Below, piece after piece: positions 9,375 through 18,932 of a stretch of DNA of 64,000 nucleotides (position 1 is its first letter; each line of letters starts with the position of its first letter). Under the pieces are notes generated by a model, which did not search any database, was not told the DNA's origin, and saw only the letters and a list, made by a program, of their open reading frames with translations. Origin of the DNA: SAR92 clade bacterium H455 (GTDB lineage: Bacteria > Pseudomonadota > Gammaproteobacteria > Pseudomonadales > Porticoccaceae); NCBI GenBank assembly GCA_024802545.1, contig CP103416.1, positions 1,426,001-1,490,000 of the forward strand, written 5' to 3'. Both the position numbers and the translations under genes were made by a program.

Positions 9375-10703
9375 TTAGAGAATAAACCGGGTGAGATCTT
9401 CATTGGCGGCCAGCTCACCGAGCTGCTTGTCGACAAAGGCTTTGTCGATAGAGAAGGTTTCGCCTTTGGCACCCAGGTCAGATGCGTCATAGGAAATTTC
9501 TTCCAGCAGTCGCTCCATAATGGTGTGCAGACGTCGCGCACCAATATTCTCTGTGCCTTCATTGACGTCAAAGGCGATCTCGGCAATGCGCCGCACGCCA
9601 TCTTCAGTAAAGGTGATTGCTACGCCTTCAGTGGCCATCAGCTCACGGTATTGCTTGGTGAGTGAGGCTTTGGGTTCGGTAAGAATACGCTCGAAGTCAT
9701 TGATTTTTAATGAGTTCAGCTCCACTCGAATCGGCAGTCGACCCTGGAGTTCAGGAATTAGATCGGATGGCTTGGCCAAATGAAAGGCACCGGAGGCAAT
9801 AAACAGTATATGGTCGGTTTTGATCATGCCGTATTTGGTGGAGACTGTGCTGCCTTCTATCAGCGGCAACAGATCACGCTGCACACCTTCCCGTGAGACA
9901 TCGGCACCACTGGCTTCGCCACGACGACAGACTTTGTCGATTTCATCGAGAAAAACTATACCATTCTGCTCTGCTGCGCTAACCGCCGCAGCTTTGATCT
10001 CTTCTTCATTGATCAGCTTGGCGGCTTCCTCTTCTTTGAGGCTCTTTAGAGCTTCGGCGACTGTGAGCTTGCGCGTAACGGTCTTGCCTTTACCCATGCT
10101 GCTAAACATATTTTGCAGCTGCGAGGTCATCTCTTCCATGCCAGGGGGAGCCATGATTTCGACACCGGCGGCGGTTTGGCTGAGTTCTATTTCAATCTCT
10201 TTGTCGTTGAGGGCACCTTCGCGAAGTTTCTTGCGGAAGATCTGTCGCGTCGAGCTGCTCTGCTCTGACTGACCATCGGTGCTCCGTGCTGGCGGCAGCA
10301 GAACATCGAGAATACGCTCTTCGGCGGAGTCCTCGGCGCGCTGCTCAACCTTTTTGATCTCTTGCTCGCGCACCTGTTTAACCGAGGTTTCCACTAGATC
10401 GCGAATAATCGATTCAACGTCTTTGCCCACGTAACCCACTTCGGTAAATTTGGTCGCTTCCACCTTCACAAAGGGGGCGTTGGCGAGACGCGCCAGACGT
10501 CGTGCAATTTCGGTTTTACCGACGCCGGTGGGGCCGATCATCAGAATGTTTTTTGGTGTCACTTCGTTGCGCATTTCGTCGTCCAACTGGGCGCGGCGCC
10601 AGCGGTTGCGCAGGGCGATGGCCACTGAGCGCTTGGCGTCATCTTGACCAATAATATGGCGGTTGAGTTCGTGGACGATTTCGCGGGGGGTCATTTGAGA
10701 CAT
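9375..10703 (-). CDS. hslU: HslU, ATPase subunit of the HslVU protease
   Basis: 442-aa AAA+ unfoldase that feeds substrates to the HslV peptidase. Walker A is GPTGVGKTE (about 53-61), Walker B is [10 protein letters not shown], and the variable I domain lies between them. The C-terminus ends with the ...DLTRFIL tail needed to activate HslV. A good AAGGA ribosome site precedes the ATG. It is cotranscribed behind hslV with 113 bp between them. Confidence 0.97.
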   Translation of the reverse strand: MSQMTPREIVHELNRHIIGQDDAKRSVAIALRNRWRRAQLDDEMRNEVTPKNILMIGPTGVGKTEIARRLARLANAPFVKVEATKFTEVGYVGKDVESIIRDLVETSVKQVREQEIKKVEQRAEDSAEERILDVLLPPARSTDGQSEQSSSTRQIFRKKLREGALNDKEIEIELSQTAAGVEIMAPPGMEEMTSQLQNMFSSMGKGKTVTRKLTVAEALKSLKEEEAAKLINEEEIKAAAVSAAEQNGIVFLDEIDKVCRRGEASGADVSREGVQRDLLPLIEGSTVSTKYGMIKTDHILFIASGAFHLAKPSDLIPELQGRLPIRVELNSLKINDFERILTEPKASLTKQYRELMATEGVAITFTEDGVRRIAEIAFDVNEGTENIGARRLHTIMERLLEEISYDASDLGAKGETFSIDKAFVDKQLGELAANEDLTRFIL

Positions 10704-10715
10704 AAGTGGTCCTTT

Positions 10716-10763
10716 CTATTACGAGACGCTGTGGGCACCTCTATTACGAGGCGCTGTGGGCAC
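10716..10763. repeat. Duplicated 25-bp unit between hslV and hslU
   Basis: Two copies of CTATTACGAGACGCTGTGGG-CAC (second copy has one substitution) with a 25-bp period, just upstream of the hslU ribosome-binding site on the minus strand. It appears to be a recent local duplication of spacer sequence. Confidence 0.85.
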
Positions 10764-10816
10764 GGCATTATTGCTGGCGGTTAGCGGCGCTGTTTTTTCC
10801 GGGCAGCTAATGGCGT

Positions 10817-11362
10817 TTAAACATTACTCTCGAGCTCTTCAAGAGTGCGATTGTGATTAGTGTAGATACAGATATCACCGGCGATTTTTAGACCCTGCTC
10901 AACAATGTCTCGGGCACCCATATCGGTGTTTTCGAGCAGTGCACGGGCAGCAGACTGGGCGAAGGGGCCGCCGGAACCTATGGCGATCAAATCATCTTCG
11001 GGCTGAATTACATCGCCGTTGCCGGTAATAATCAGCGAGGCTTCACTGTCTGCCACTGCAAGCAGGGCTTCGAGTTTGCGCAGAATACGGTCGCTGCGCC
11101 AGTCTTTGGCCAGCTCCACTGCGGCTCGGGTGAGGTTGCCCTGATGCTGTTCCAGCTTGGCTTCAAAGCGCTCAAACAGGGTAAAGGCATCGGCAGTGCC
11201 GCCGGCAAAACCGGCGATCACTTTGTCGTTGTAGAGGCGGCGCACTTTGCGTGCATTGCCCTTCATAATGGTATTGCCAAGACTAACCTGGCCGTCGCCG
11301 CCAATCACAACTTTGCCATTGCGACGTACAGAGAGAATAGTTGTTCCGCGGTACTGTTCCAC
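10817..11362 (-). CDS. hslV: HslV, peptidase subunit of the HslVU protease
   Basis: 181-aa N-terminal-nucleophile threonine protease. The catalytic Thr is residue 7 (GTTILSVRR), so a short MEQYRG leader must be removed. [14 protein letters not shown] and [17 protein letters not shown] are conserved family segments. The start is GTG with a strong AAGGAG Shine-Dalgarno 8 nt upstream. It is the first gene of hslV-hslU-DUF971. I could not recognise a convincing sigma-32 promoter. Confidence 0.96.
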   Translation of the reverse strand: MEQYRGTTILSVRRNGKVVIGGDGQVSLGNTIMKGNARKVRRLYNDKVIAGFAGGTADAFTLFERFEAKLEQHQGNLTRAAVELAKDWRSDRILRKLEALLAVADSEASLIITGNGDVIQPEDDLIAIGSGGPFAQSAARALLENTDMGARDIVEQGLKIAGDICIYTNHNRTLEELESNV

Positions 11363-11501
11363 GAGCTTACTCCTTTTAGTGATACTTGTTGAAATGGGGT
11401 CGCCAAAGAGAATATCAATAGCCTGGGGAGAAAAAGCTGATAAAAGTCTTTAATACTAGATTAGCTGCGGCTGCAGTTCTGGCCGCGTAGATTTGCCGTT
11501 A

Positions 11502-12521
11502 TTAAATCAGTGCCCCGAGACAACCGGTTTTTTGCAATAGCTCGTTGATTGCCTGATGGCTGTTGAGTGCGGCATATTTTTCACGCAGCACCTGATAGGA
11601 CTTGGCGTGATACTTCTGCGGTTTTTGCGTCCAGGTCTGACCCTTTAGCTGCACGGAAAATGTTTCTTTACCCTGAGCTATGGCCTCGGCATTGGCCTGA
11701 GTCCAGGGCAAAAATAGATCGCCAATCTGGGCTTTAATAAAGGGCTTGAGTGTGGGCTTCAATGTCTCCCAATTTTCAAAGTCCCCTTCAATACGTGGGA
11801 ATAACATGCGCTGTATCCAAGCCAGTAAGTTGGGCATTTTGGCTTCGATCAATGCGCAGTTGGTGGGATCAGTCCAGACATTGTAGAGCTGCCCCCAAAG
11901 GCTAAAATCGCCGAAGGAGGGGCGTCCGCCAAGCAGGTAGGCACGTGATTCAAGATGCACTTCAAGCTGCTCTAGAGCCAGATGCAAAGAAGCTTCGATC
12001 TGCGGTGCGGTCTCTGAGTTAGAGCCGACAAACCACACTCGACCAGTCATGCGCTGACGCACCTGCTCGGTTAGCTTATCTAATTGGTCGCTGTTGGCAT
12101 CCGGCTGAGTCAGCTGGGCAATGCGCCGCGCCGAGGCAAGCTGATCAATATCTCGTGCCCAACGGTAATGAAACATCCACTTATTGCCCCACTCATCACC
12201 CAACTCTTCCAGCAGAGTAGAGACAAAGTTGACTGTTATATCCTCTGGGTAAATGCTGTTTTGTGGGTACTTCGCTTCGAGCTGCTCAATAATCAGGGTT
12301 GAATCCTGAGAGCCTTTCAGTTGCGGGCTGACCATTAAAGGAATAATCGGCAGCTTGGCGAATTTAGCAAACTCGTCCATGGTTGCAGCGCTGCGAATAA
12401 TCCACTGGTGGGGAATCTGCTTAAAGCGGAAGTAGGAGCGTACCTTGACGGAATAAGGTGAGAGTTCGGCACCAAAAATACGGTATTGATGGCTTGAAAT
12501 ATCAGCGGAAAGATCAGTCAT
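11502..12521 (-). CDS. Glutathione S-transferase-like protein
   Basis: 339 aa from the ATG at 12521, chosen because an AAGGAG Shine-Dalgarno lies just upstream. The N-terminus is a thioredoxin-like GST domain (YRIFGAELSPYSVKVRSYFRF, about 12-32). A helical C-terminal GST domain includes YLLGGRPSFGDFSLWGQL. About 80 extra residues follow the usual GST length. Ser-Pro-Tyr at the expected active-site loop suggests glutathione-related chemistry, but the substrate is unknown. The crotonase upstream (35 bp away, same strand) may be in the same operon. Confidence 0.82.
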   Translation of the reverse strand: MTDLSADISSHQYRIFGAELSPYSVKVRSYFRFKQIPHQWIIRSAATMDEFAKFAKLPIIPLMVSPQLKGSQDSTLIIEQLEAKYPQNSIYPEDITVNFVSTLLEELGDEWGNKWMFHYRWARDIDQLASARRIAQLTQPDANSDQLDKLTEQVRQRMTGRVWFVGSNSETAPQIEASLHLALEQLEVHLESRAYLLGGRPSFGDFSLWGQLYNVWTDPTNCALIEAKMPNLLAWIQRMLFPRIEGDFENWETLKPTLKPFIKAQIGDLFLPWTQANAEAIAQGKETFSVQLKGQTWTQKPQKYHAKSYQVLREKYAALNSHQAINELLQKTGCLGALI

Positions 12522-12556
12522 GGGACGCTCCTTGAGCACTTTTAGATTTAGATAAT

Positions 12557-13234
12557 CTAGTTAAGGCTGGCTCTGATGATATCGGCATGCGCTTGACGCA
12601 GCATCATCTTGTTGACGCCATAGACCGCTGGCAGTGTGGCTAACTGAGTCGCATGTTCAATGGCGCGGGGCAGGACCTCTTCGGCGCTGACTAACTCATC
12701 AAAGAAGCCGGCTTCGAGGGCTGTTTCTGGGCTGAACATATGCGATTGAATGGCGCACATGGTTTGAAAGCGCGGCGACAGTCGCGACTTAACCAGTTCG
12801 ATACCAAAGGCCGGCAAGATCATATCAATGGCTGTTTCATTGAGGGCAATCTTGAAGTCGCCGTGGACGCCAATACGGGTGTCTGAGGCCAGCAACATCA
12901 TGCCGCCGGCAGCAATGGCATGGCCGGTGCAGGCGGTGACTACTGGCTGGGGATGGCTAAATATTCTTAATAGCAAGGCTGCGCCTTTATTGACTAGGGC
13001 CGGCAAAAGAGTGTCATCTGGCGATTGGGCAGCGGTTTCTGCAGTAACTTCTTTGAGGTTAAAACCGGCTGAAAGCAGGCCTGGACGACCGTGAATAACT
13101 ACTGCTGAGGCTTCTTTTTCAGCGCGATCCAGGAGTTCATTAAGTCGGTCTACAGTGGCATGACTCAAAGAGTTCACTTTGCCATCGTCCCAGTTAAGAA
13201 TTGCTATGTCGCCTGCCTGAGTGTATTCAATCAT
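12557..13234 (-). CDS. Enoyl-CoA hydratase/isomerase (crotonase) family protein
   Basis: 225-aa crotonase-fold protein, somewhat short for the family. The oxyanion-hole segments are visible: SAGFNLKEV (about 55-63) and CTGHAIAAGGMMLLASDTRIG (about 103-123). The canonical catalytic Glu pair of ECH1 is not evident, so the reaction may be isomerisation or another acyl-CoA conversion. It has its own upstream gap of over 100 bp and could be cotranscribed with the GST-like gene. Confidence 0.85.
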   Translation of the reverse strand: MIEYTQAGDIAILNWDDGKVNSLSHATVDRLNELLDRAEKEASAVVIHGRPGLLSAGFNLKEVTAETAAQSPDDTLLPALVNKGAALLLRIFSHPQPVVTACTGHAIAAGGMMLLASDTRIGVHGDFKIALNETAIDMILPAFGIELVKSRLSPRFQTMCAIQSHMFSPETALEAGFFDELVSAEEVLPRAIEHATQLATLPAVYGVNKMMLRQAHADIIRASLN

Positions 13235-13345
13235 TGCTCGCCTCTCTGTTATTTTTGTTTTATTAGAATTTTTGATTTTTACCCATCCTAGGGGAGCGGC
13301 TAATCCTTTGACAGGATTAAATCTGACCGCTTAGCCACAGGGGGA

Positions 13346-13933
13346 TTAATTACCCTGCTCTAGTGGTGGCGGCAAAAAAAGTGGCAGCGGCAGGTAACCA
13401 TTGCGGCGCACCGAGCGCTCCACCTGACCGGGTAAAAAATTAAATCGGGGCAGGCAGCGCAGTCCGGCTATTCTGAGGCCGCGAGATGTCCAGTTATTGC
13501 AGGTGTTGATGCACATATAAATGCCCCGGGACTGGAAAAAGATTTCACCACTGTCTCTGGCGCGAACCTTAACAAGCTGGTTGGATCGATCAACTTTAAA
13601 GTGCCTTGATATAAAAGCTACCACGGCGTCTATCACCCCAAGATTGGTGTCGATTCTGTAGGTGCGGCTAGTGGCGCTGCGATGTTTGTTAATGTCGGCA
13701 ATGCCAAGCACGGCGATGGTGGCTCTGGTTGGCAGTAACAGTGCGCGGAGACCGAGAAGCAGAGTTTGCTGCGCTGAGCCGTAATAGCGGTAGTCGCCCC
13801 AGCCAATTCGTGCCCACTCTGTATCCTGCAGCTGCTCAGCCAGTTCCGGCAAGACCCGAAGCAATGCCGCGCTGGGCACTACCAAGTGGGTATGGATGCC
13901 ATCGCGGAAAAAATAGAGTTGTGGATCTGACAT
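13346..13933 (-). CDS. DUF2459 family protein
   Basis: 195-aa conserved hypothetical protein. It matches the DUF2459 pattern: GIHTHLVVP near the N-terminus, a WARIGWGDYRYYG segment, a TRATIAVLG stretch, and the C-terminal CINTCNNWTSRGLRIAGL signature. The CNNW region has conserved Asn, Thr and Cys residues suggestive of an enzyme active site, but no activity is established. There is no obvious partner. Confidence 0.75.
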   Translation of the reverse strand: MSDPQLYFFRDGIHTHLVVPSAALLRVLPELAEQLQDTEWARIGWGDYRYYGSAQQTLLLGLRALLLPTRATIAVLGIADINKHRSATSRTYRIDTNLGVIDAVVAFISRHFKVDRSNQLVKVRARDSGEIFFQSRGIYMCINTCNNWTSRGLRIAGLRCLPRFNFLPGQVERSVRRNGYLPLPLFLPPPLEQGN

Positions 13934-14138
13934 AGTTTGTTGGTCGGCAGTTTAATTTATTCAATATCAATTCCCAGTCAGGTTACCGTTTTTTTGCGCA
14001 CACGGGAAATAGTTGTTTTACGCTCCCAGGCTGTGGTGGCCGTTACCTCTATAGGGTATTGTTGGAAGTTGCCTGGTAACCGTATATTGCCATCCCATAA
14101 GAAGTTACTGGCCTAGCGAATCTCAAGGAGACACGGCA

Positions 14139-15596
14139 TTGCAATTACATGACAACAGCTTACTGAAAACGCAGGCCCATATTAACGGCCAGTGGTTAGA
14201 TGCAGATAGCGGTGAAACCCTAGCGGTTAGCAACCCTGCCACCGGCGCGACAATCGCCGAAGTGGCCAAGTGCGGCACAGCTGAAACCCGACGCATGATT
14301 GAAGCTGCAGCTATTGCGCAAAAGCAGTGGGCCAAGTCCACTATCAAAGAGCGTGCTGCTTTACTGCGCCGTTGGTTTGATCTGGTTATGGAGAATTGTG
14401 AAGATCTGGCGCAAATACTCACAGCAGAGCAGGGCAAGCCCCTGGCTGAAGCCCGTGGTGAAGTGGCCTACGGTGCTAGCTATATAGAGTGGTTCTCTGA
14501 AGAGTCGAAGCGCGTCTATGGTGACACCATCCCCCAGCCCTCCAATGACAAGCGTATTGTAGTGATCAAGCAGCCAGTGGGTGTTGTGGCCTGTATAACG
14601 CCGTGGAACTTCCCCAATGCCATGCTTACGCGCAAGATCGCCCCGGCCATTGCCGCGGGCTGTGCAGTGGTCTGTAAGCCCGCTAACGCAACACCGCTGT
14701 CGGCCCTGGCGCTAATGGAACTGGCTGTGCGTGCCGGCTTTCCTCCAGGCCTAATGAATATAGTCACAGGTCGTACGGCCCAAATCGGGGCCGAGTTAAC
14801 CGGCAACCCCATAGTACGCAAAGTGACCTTTACCGGTTCTACGCCAGTGGGCAAACAGCTGATAGCGGAATGCGCCGAGACGGTTAAGCGCACCTCTATG
14901 GAGCTGGGTGGCAATGCCCCATTTATTGTTTTTGATGATGCGGATATTGATGCGGCGGTGCAGGGCGCACTGGTATCAAAGTACCGCAATGCCGGACAGA
15001 CCTGTGTCTGTTCCAATCGCATTATTGTTCAAGCTGGAATTTATGATGAGTTTGTTAGCAAGCTGACCACTGCCACTCAAAACCTAGTAATAGGAAATGG
15101 CACAGAGGCGGGCGTGACTGTTGGCCCGCTAATCGATGAGAAGGCGGCCAATAATGTCTGTGACTTTATTGATGATGCTGTGGCCAAAGGTGCCAAGGTT
15201 GCGCTGGGTGGCGGTCGCAGCGAGTTGGGCGGTTGTTTTGTCTTGCCGACCATTCTTACAGATGTCAGTCGCGACATGAGAGTCTTCTCGGAAGAGATTT
15301 TTGGTCCTGTAGCACCTGTATTTAAATTTGTAACTGAAGCCGAAGTGGTGGACCTGGCCAATGACACAGAGTTTGGTTTGGCAGCCTATTTTTATTCACG
15401 GGATATAGGTCGTGTCTGGCGCGTTGCCGAGCAGCTGGAATACGGTATGGTCGGCGTCAATGAGGGGGTGCTCTCCAATGAGATGGCACCTTTCGGCGGG
15501 GTTAAAGAATCCGGCAGCGGCCGCGAGGGATCCAAGTACGGAATGGACGACTATATGGTGATGAAATACATCTGTATGGGCGGCATAGATAAGTAA
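14139..15596 (+). CDS. gabD: NAD(P)-dependent succinate-semialdehyde (aldehyde) dehydrogenase
   Basis: 485-aa aldehyde dehydrogenase of the GabD subgroup, oxidising a semialdehyde such as succinate semialdehyde to the acid. Catalytic Cys289 lies in NAGQTCVCSNR and general-base Glu255 in MELGGNAPF; the FTGSTPVG nucleotide loop is present. The start is TTG at 14139 with AAGGAG 8 nt upstream; there is no suitable ATG. The aminotransferase follows 14 bp later, so the pair probably converts an omega-amino acid via its semialdehyde. GABA is the likeliest substrate, but this is inference. Confidence 0.9.
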   Translation: MQLHDNSLLKTQAHINGQWLDADSGETLAVSNPATGATIAEVAKCGTAETRRMIEAAAIAQKQWAKSTIKERAALLRRWFDLVMENCEDLAQILTAEQGKPLAEARGEVAYGASYIEWFSEESKRVYGDTIPQPSNDKRIVVIKQPVGVVACITPWNFPNAMLTRKIAPAIAAGCAVVCKPANATPLSALALMELAVRAGFPPGLMNIVTGRTAQIGAELTGNPIVRKVTFTGSTPVGKQLIAECAETVKRTSMELGGNAPFIVFDDADIDAAVQGALVSKYRNAGQTCVCSNRIIVQAGIYDEFVSKLTTATQNLVIGNGTEAGVTVGPLIDEKAANNVCDFIDDAVAKGAKVALGGGRSELGGCFVLPTILTDVSRDMRVFSEEIFGPVAPVFKFVTEAEVVDLANDTEFGLAAYFYSRDIGRVWRVAEQLEYGMVGVNEGVLSNEMAPFGGVKESGSGREGSKYGMDDYMVMKYICMGGIDK

Positions 15597-15610
15597 TAGG
15601 GCGAACCACC

Positions 15611-16960
15611 ATGACTCATTTGATTTATCCCACCACCAATTTTAAAGCGATCGAACAGATCAGTATTGAGCGCGGTGAAGGTTGTTATGTCTGGGATGAC
15701 CAGGGTAATAAGTATCTTGAAGGTATGGCCGGGCTCTGGTGTACCGCATTAGGTTATGGCAATCAGGAAATTATCCAGGCTGCCAGCGAGCAGATGAGCA
15801 AGTTAACCTTTAGTCATATGTTTGGCGGCAAGACGCATTCCGTGGGAATCGAACTGGCAGACAAGCTCGCCGAGATGATTCCCATGCAAGATGCGGTGCT
15901 CTCTTTTGGTAACTCTGGCAGCGATGCCAATGACACCCATATTAAATTATTGCGCTATTACCATGAGGCCATTGGCCGGCCTGAGCGCCGTAAAATCATT
16001 GCCCGTGAACGCTCCTATCATGGGGTGACAATTGCGTCGGCAGCGCTCACTGGATTGCCGGTGACGCAGGCGCACTTTGATTTGCCAGTAGATGCCCTGG
16101 GCATATTGCGCACCGATCATCCCCATTATTATCGCGGCAAAATAGGCAGCGAGAGCGAGGCCGAATTTGTCGAGCGTATTGTTGGTAATTTAGAGACAAT
16201 GATACTAAAAGAGGGGCCAGAGACTATTGCCGCCTTTATCGCTGAACCGATAACCGGTGCCAGCGGAGTGATTGTGCCGCCAGAGGATTATTATCCGAAG
16301 GTTCAGGCACTGCTGAATAAGCACGGAATTATGTTCTGGGCCGATGAGGTGATTACCGGCTTTGGTCGCACAGGTAATGATTTCGGTTGCACTACCATGG
16401 GCATTAATACGCCGGATATGATGACCTTTGCCAAGCAGCTGTCGTCAGCCTATATGCCCATCAGCGCCTCGGCGATTCGCCGCGACATGTATGAGGCAAT
16501 GATCGATCAGAGCGCTGCTGCCGGCGCCTTTGGTCACGGCTACACCTATTCCAGTCACCCTGTGGCCTGCGCTGTGTCGCTCAAGGTGTTGGAAATTTAC
16601 CAACGTGACAATATCTTTGAAAAAGCCGCGATTACTGGGGAGTATTTGCAGCAGCGTCTGTCGGATTTTGCCGATCATCCCTTGGTTGGAGAGGTGCGTG
16701 GTCGTGGTCTTATCGGCGCGCTTGAGCTGGTTGCCAATAAAGAAACTGGTCAAGCCTTCGCCGATGGTGCCGTTGGCGCCTATGCCCAAAAAGCGGCGCA
16801 GGATAGGGGGGTGATATTGCGCACCGTAGCCGGTTCCAGTCTGGCGTTCTGTCCTCCACTGATTATTACAACAGCGCAGATCGATGAAATTATTCAGGCC
16901 ACGTCTCAGGCCCTTGATCAGACTCTCGAATACTGTAGAAAAGAGCAGCTGCTGGCTTAG
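15611..16960 (+). CDS. Class III omega-aminotransferase (GABA/omega-amino acid:pyruvate type)
   Basis: 449-aa PLP-dependent class III aminotransferase. The PLP lysine is Lys275 (MTFAKQLSSAYMP). GNSGSDANDT, RSYHGVT and ADEVITGFGRTG are the expected cofactor and substrate motifs. It resembles pyruvate-dependent omega-transaminases rather than E. coli GabT. Together with the adjacent dehydrogenase it forms a two-step amine-to-acid module; substrates could include GABA, putrescine-derived amines, taurine or beta-alanine. Confidence 0.9.
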   Translation: MTHLIYPTTNFKAIEQISIERGEGCYVWDDQGNKYLEGMAGLWCTALGYGNQEIIQAASEQMSKLTFSHMFGGKTHSVGIELADKLAEMIPMQDAVLSFGNSGSDANDTHIKLLRYYHEAIGRPERRKIIARERSYHGVTIASAALTGLPVTQAHFDLPVDALGILRTDHPHYYRGKIGSESEAEFVERIVGNLETMILKEGPETIAAFIAEPITGASGVIVPPEDYYPKVQALLNKHGIMFWADEVITGFGRTGNDFGCTTMGINTPDMMTFAKQLSSAYMPISASAIRRDMYEAMIDQSAAAGAFGHGYTYSSHPVACAVSLKVLEIYQRDNIFEKAAITGEYLQQRLSDFADHPLVGEVRGRGLIGALELVANKETGQAFADGAVGAYAQKAAQDRGVILRTVAGSSLAFCPPLIITTAQIDEIIQATSQALDQTLEYCRKEQLLA

Positions 16961-17109
16961 TTGCCAAGCCGGCTTTATCGGAGGCGGAAAACCAATCTTC
17001 TAGTCGAGTCTCCGCATACGCATTGCATCGCGATGCGGTTATACTCACGCCCATCTTAAATTTGAGCTTTTAACTGACCTTTTAATCTTGCTTAGGAATA
17101 ACAAAAAAA

Positions 17110-17937
17110 ATGATAAAGTCCTTCGAAAATAAAACTGTAATTATTACCGGCGCATCCGCTGGTGTTGGCGCGGCCTGCGCTCGTCTGTTCGCCGGCCATA
17201 AAGCCAAGCTTGTTCTAGTGGCGCGCGGTGAAGCAGCGCTCAATACTATTGCCGATGAGCTGCGCCCTCAGTGTGAAGTCCTCACTGTGGTCATGAATGT
17301 AGCGAGCAATGAAGACTGTTTAACCTTGTTGGAAAAGGCCGAAGCCGCCTTTGGCGCTGTGCACGTGATTATCAATAACGCTGGTATGCATGCGCGAGGT
17401 GATCTCTCTACTATCTCGCCAATGGATGTTGCCGCCATGGTCGACATTAATATGCGAGCGCCCTTGTTACTCTCCTGTGCCGCGATTCCCTACCTCCAGC
17501 GCGCTGGTGAAGGGGCCATTGTTAATGTTGGCTCACTGGCTGGCCGTGCGCCACTTCAGGGCGCCGCAACTTACAGTGCCACTAAAGCGGGATTGCGTGC
17601 CTTTAGTTATGCTCTGGCAGATGAGCTGCGAGACAGCGGCATCAGTGTTGGTTCAGTTTCGCCTGGTCCAATCGATACCGGATTTATTATGGATGAAATC
17701 GATGCTGTAGAAGATATAGTTTTCTCGCAGCCCATGAGTACTGCGGAGCAGGTTGCGGCAGGTATTTTAGCTGTGGCTTCTGGGGATGAGATTGAAGTGG
17801 TGTTGCCGGCGTCAAGTGCCAAACTGACTCATATCAGTTATCTGTTTCCGAAATTGCGTCGGCGTCTGCGTCCCAAGCTCTATGCGCAGGGCCGTAAAAA
17901 CAAAGAAAAGTACCGCAATCGTCAAGCTATCAAGTAG
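17110..17937 (+). CDS. Short-chain dehydrogenase/reductase
   Basis: 275-aa classical SDR. It has the dinucleotide-binding TGASAGVGAACARLF near the N-terminus, the NNAG motif (IINNAGMHA), and the catalytic Tyr155/Lys159 pair in TYSATKAG. The C-terminus is basic (FPKLRRRLRPKLYAQGRK), resembling DhrS7B-like membrane-associated SDRs that handle lipids. The substrate is unknown. The next gene starts 87 bp downstream, after a tandem repeat. Confidence 0.9.
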   Translation: MIKSFENKTVIITGASAGVGAACARLFAGHKAKLVLVARGEAALNTIADELRPQCEVLTVVMNVASNEDCLTLLEKAEAAFGAVHVIINNAGMHARGDLSTISPMDVAAMVDINMRAPLLLSCAAIPYLQRAGEGAIVNVGSLAGRAPLQGAATYSATKAGLRAFSYALADELRDSGISVGSVSPGPIDTGFIMDEIDAVEDIVFSQPMSTAEQVAAGILAVASGDEIEVVLPASSAKLTHISYLFPKLRRRLRPKLYAQGRKNKEKYRNRQAIK

Positions 17938-17971
17938 AGCTAGCCAAGCAGAGACAGCATAGAGGTAATAC

Positions 17972-18019
17972 AGAGGTGATAAAGAGGTGATAAAGAGGTG
18001 ATAAAGAGGTGATAAAGAG
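17972..18019 (+). repeat. 11-bp SD-like tandem repeat upstream of a start codon
   Basis: Four exact AGAGGTGATAA units plus a partial unit (AGAG), preceded by a degenerate unit AGAGGTAATAC. The array stops 5 bp before the ATG at 18025. Each unit carries an AGAGGTGA Shine-Dalgarno-like core. Confidence 0.93.
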
Positions 18020-18024
18020 ACATT

Positions 18025-18834
18025 ATGAAGCTTAACTATTCTCTTCAGTCCGGTGATGATCATCTGGACGGCCAAAACAGCAGTCCAGCAGTAATCCTAA
18101 TTCACGGCATGTTTGGCTCCCTGAGTAATCTGGGAGTGCTAGCGCGCTCTCTGGTTGCAGATTATCAAGTGATCAGCGTGGATCTGCGCAACCACGGTGA
18201 TTCGCCCCATGAATTGGCTATGGATCTGCCTCTTATGGCTGCTGATATAGTTGAGTTGATGGATGATCTCGGACTTGCCCGTGCAACCTTGATTGGTCAT
18301 TCCCTGGGCGGCAAAGTTGCTATGCAGGTGGCGCTGAATAATCCTGACCGAGTCAGTGAACTGGTGGTTATTGATATAGCGCCGGTGACCTATGGCGCAC
18401 GTCAGGATGCGGCGCTGGACGCGCTCAATCTGCTGGCGGAACATACTATCGAAAGTCGCCGTGATGCTGATGCCCTGATTAGCGAGCATATTGCCGAGAC
18501 TTCAGTGCGTGCCTTTTTGTTGAAAAATCTTAGCCGCAACCCTGAGGGCGACTTTAGGTTGAAACTGAATCTGGCTTCAATCAATCAAAACTACAGCAGC
18601 ACACTGGTATTGGCGCCCACGGGACAGCACTATGAAGGGCCAACGCTGTTTTTGAAGGGCGAGCACTCGGCTTATATCCAAGAAAAACATCGCTCGGTGA
18701 TTGAACAGCTGTTCCCCCATTCTCAGTTAGAAGTTGTCGCAGATACCGCCCATTGGTTACATGCAGAGAAGCCAGAGACAGTAAACGCTCTGATAAGGGC
18801 CTTTATTGAGACAAAAACCCTGACAAAGTCATAA
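18025..18834 (+). CDS. Alpha/beta hydrolase (YbfF-like esterase)
   Basis: 269-aa alpha/beta-hydrolase with HGMFGSLSNLG (oxyanion), DLRNHGDSPH and the nucleophile elbow LIGHSLGGKVAM (Ser93). FLKGEHSAYI and ADTAHWLHAEKPE contain the likely acid and His. It resembles the YbfF acyl-CoA/ester thioesterase-esterase group. Translation may be affected by the 11-bp SD-like tandem repeat immediately upstream. It lies between the SDR and the aromatic aminotransferase on the same strand. Confidence 0.9.
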   Translation: MKLNYSLQSGDDHLDGQNSSPAVILIHGMFGSLSNLGVLARSLVADYQVISVDLRNHGDSPHELAMDLPLMAADIVELMDDLGLARATLIGHSLGGKVAMQVALNNPDRVSELVVIDIAPVTYGARQDAALDALNLLAEHTIESRRDADALISEHIAETSVRAFLLKNLSRNPEGDFRLKLNLASINQNYSSTLVLAPTGQHYEGPTLFLKGEHSAYIQEKHRSVIEQLFPHSQLEVVADTAHWLHAEKPETVNALIRAFIETKTLTKS

Positions 18835-18932
18835 CCAATTGCCGACAGACATAGTAGAATTGCGCCTGCAATTTTTTAACCCGTACTTTCACCGACATTT
18901 CGACCCACATTTTATTCCACAGGAAATCACTG

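Noticed and set aside
11380-11450. Possible sigma-32 promoter upstream of hslV
   Set aside because: A CCCCAGG-like -10 is present, but the -35 does not resemble CTTGAAA and the spacing is short.
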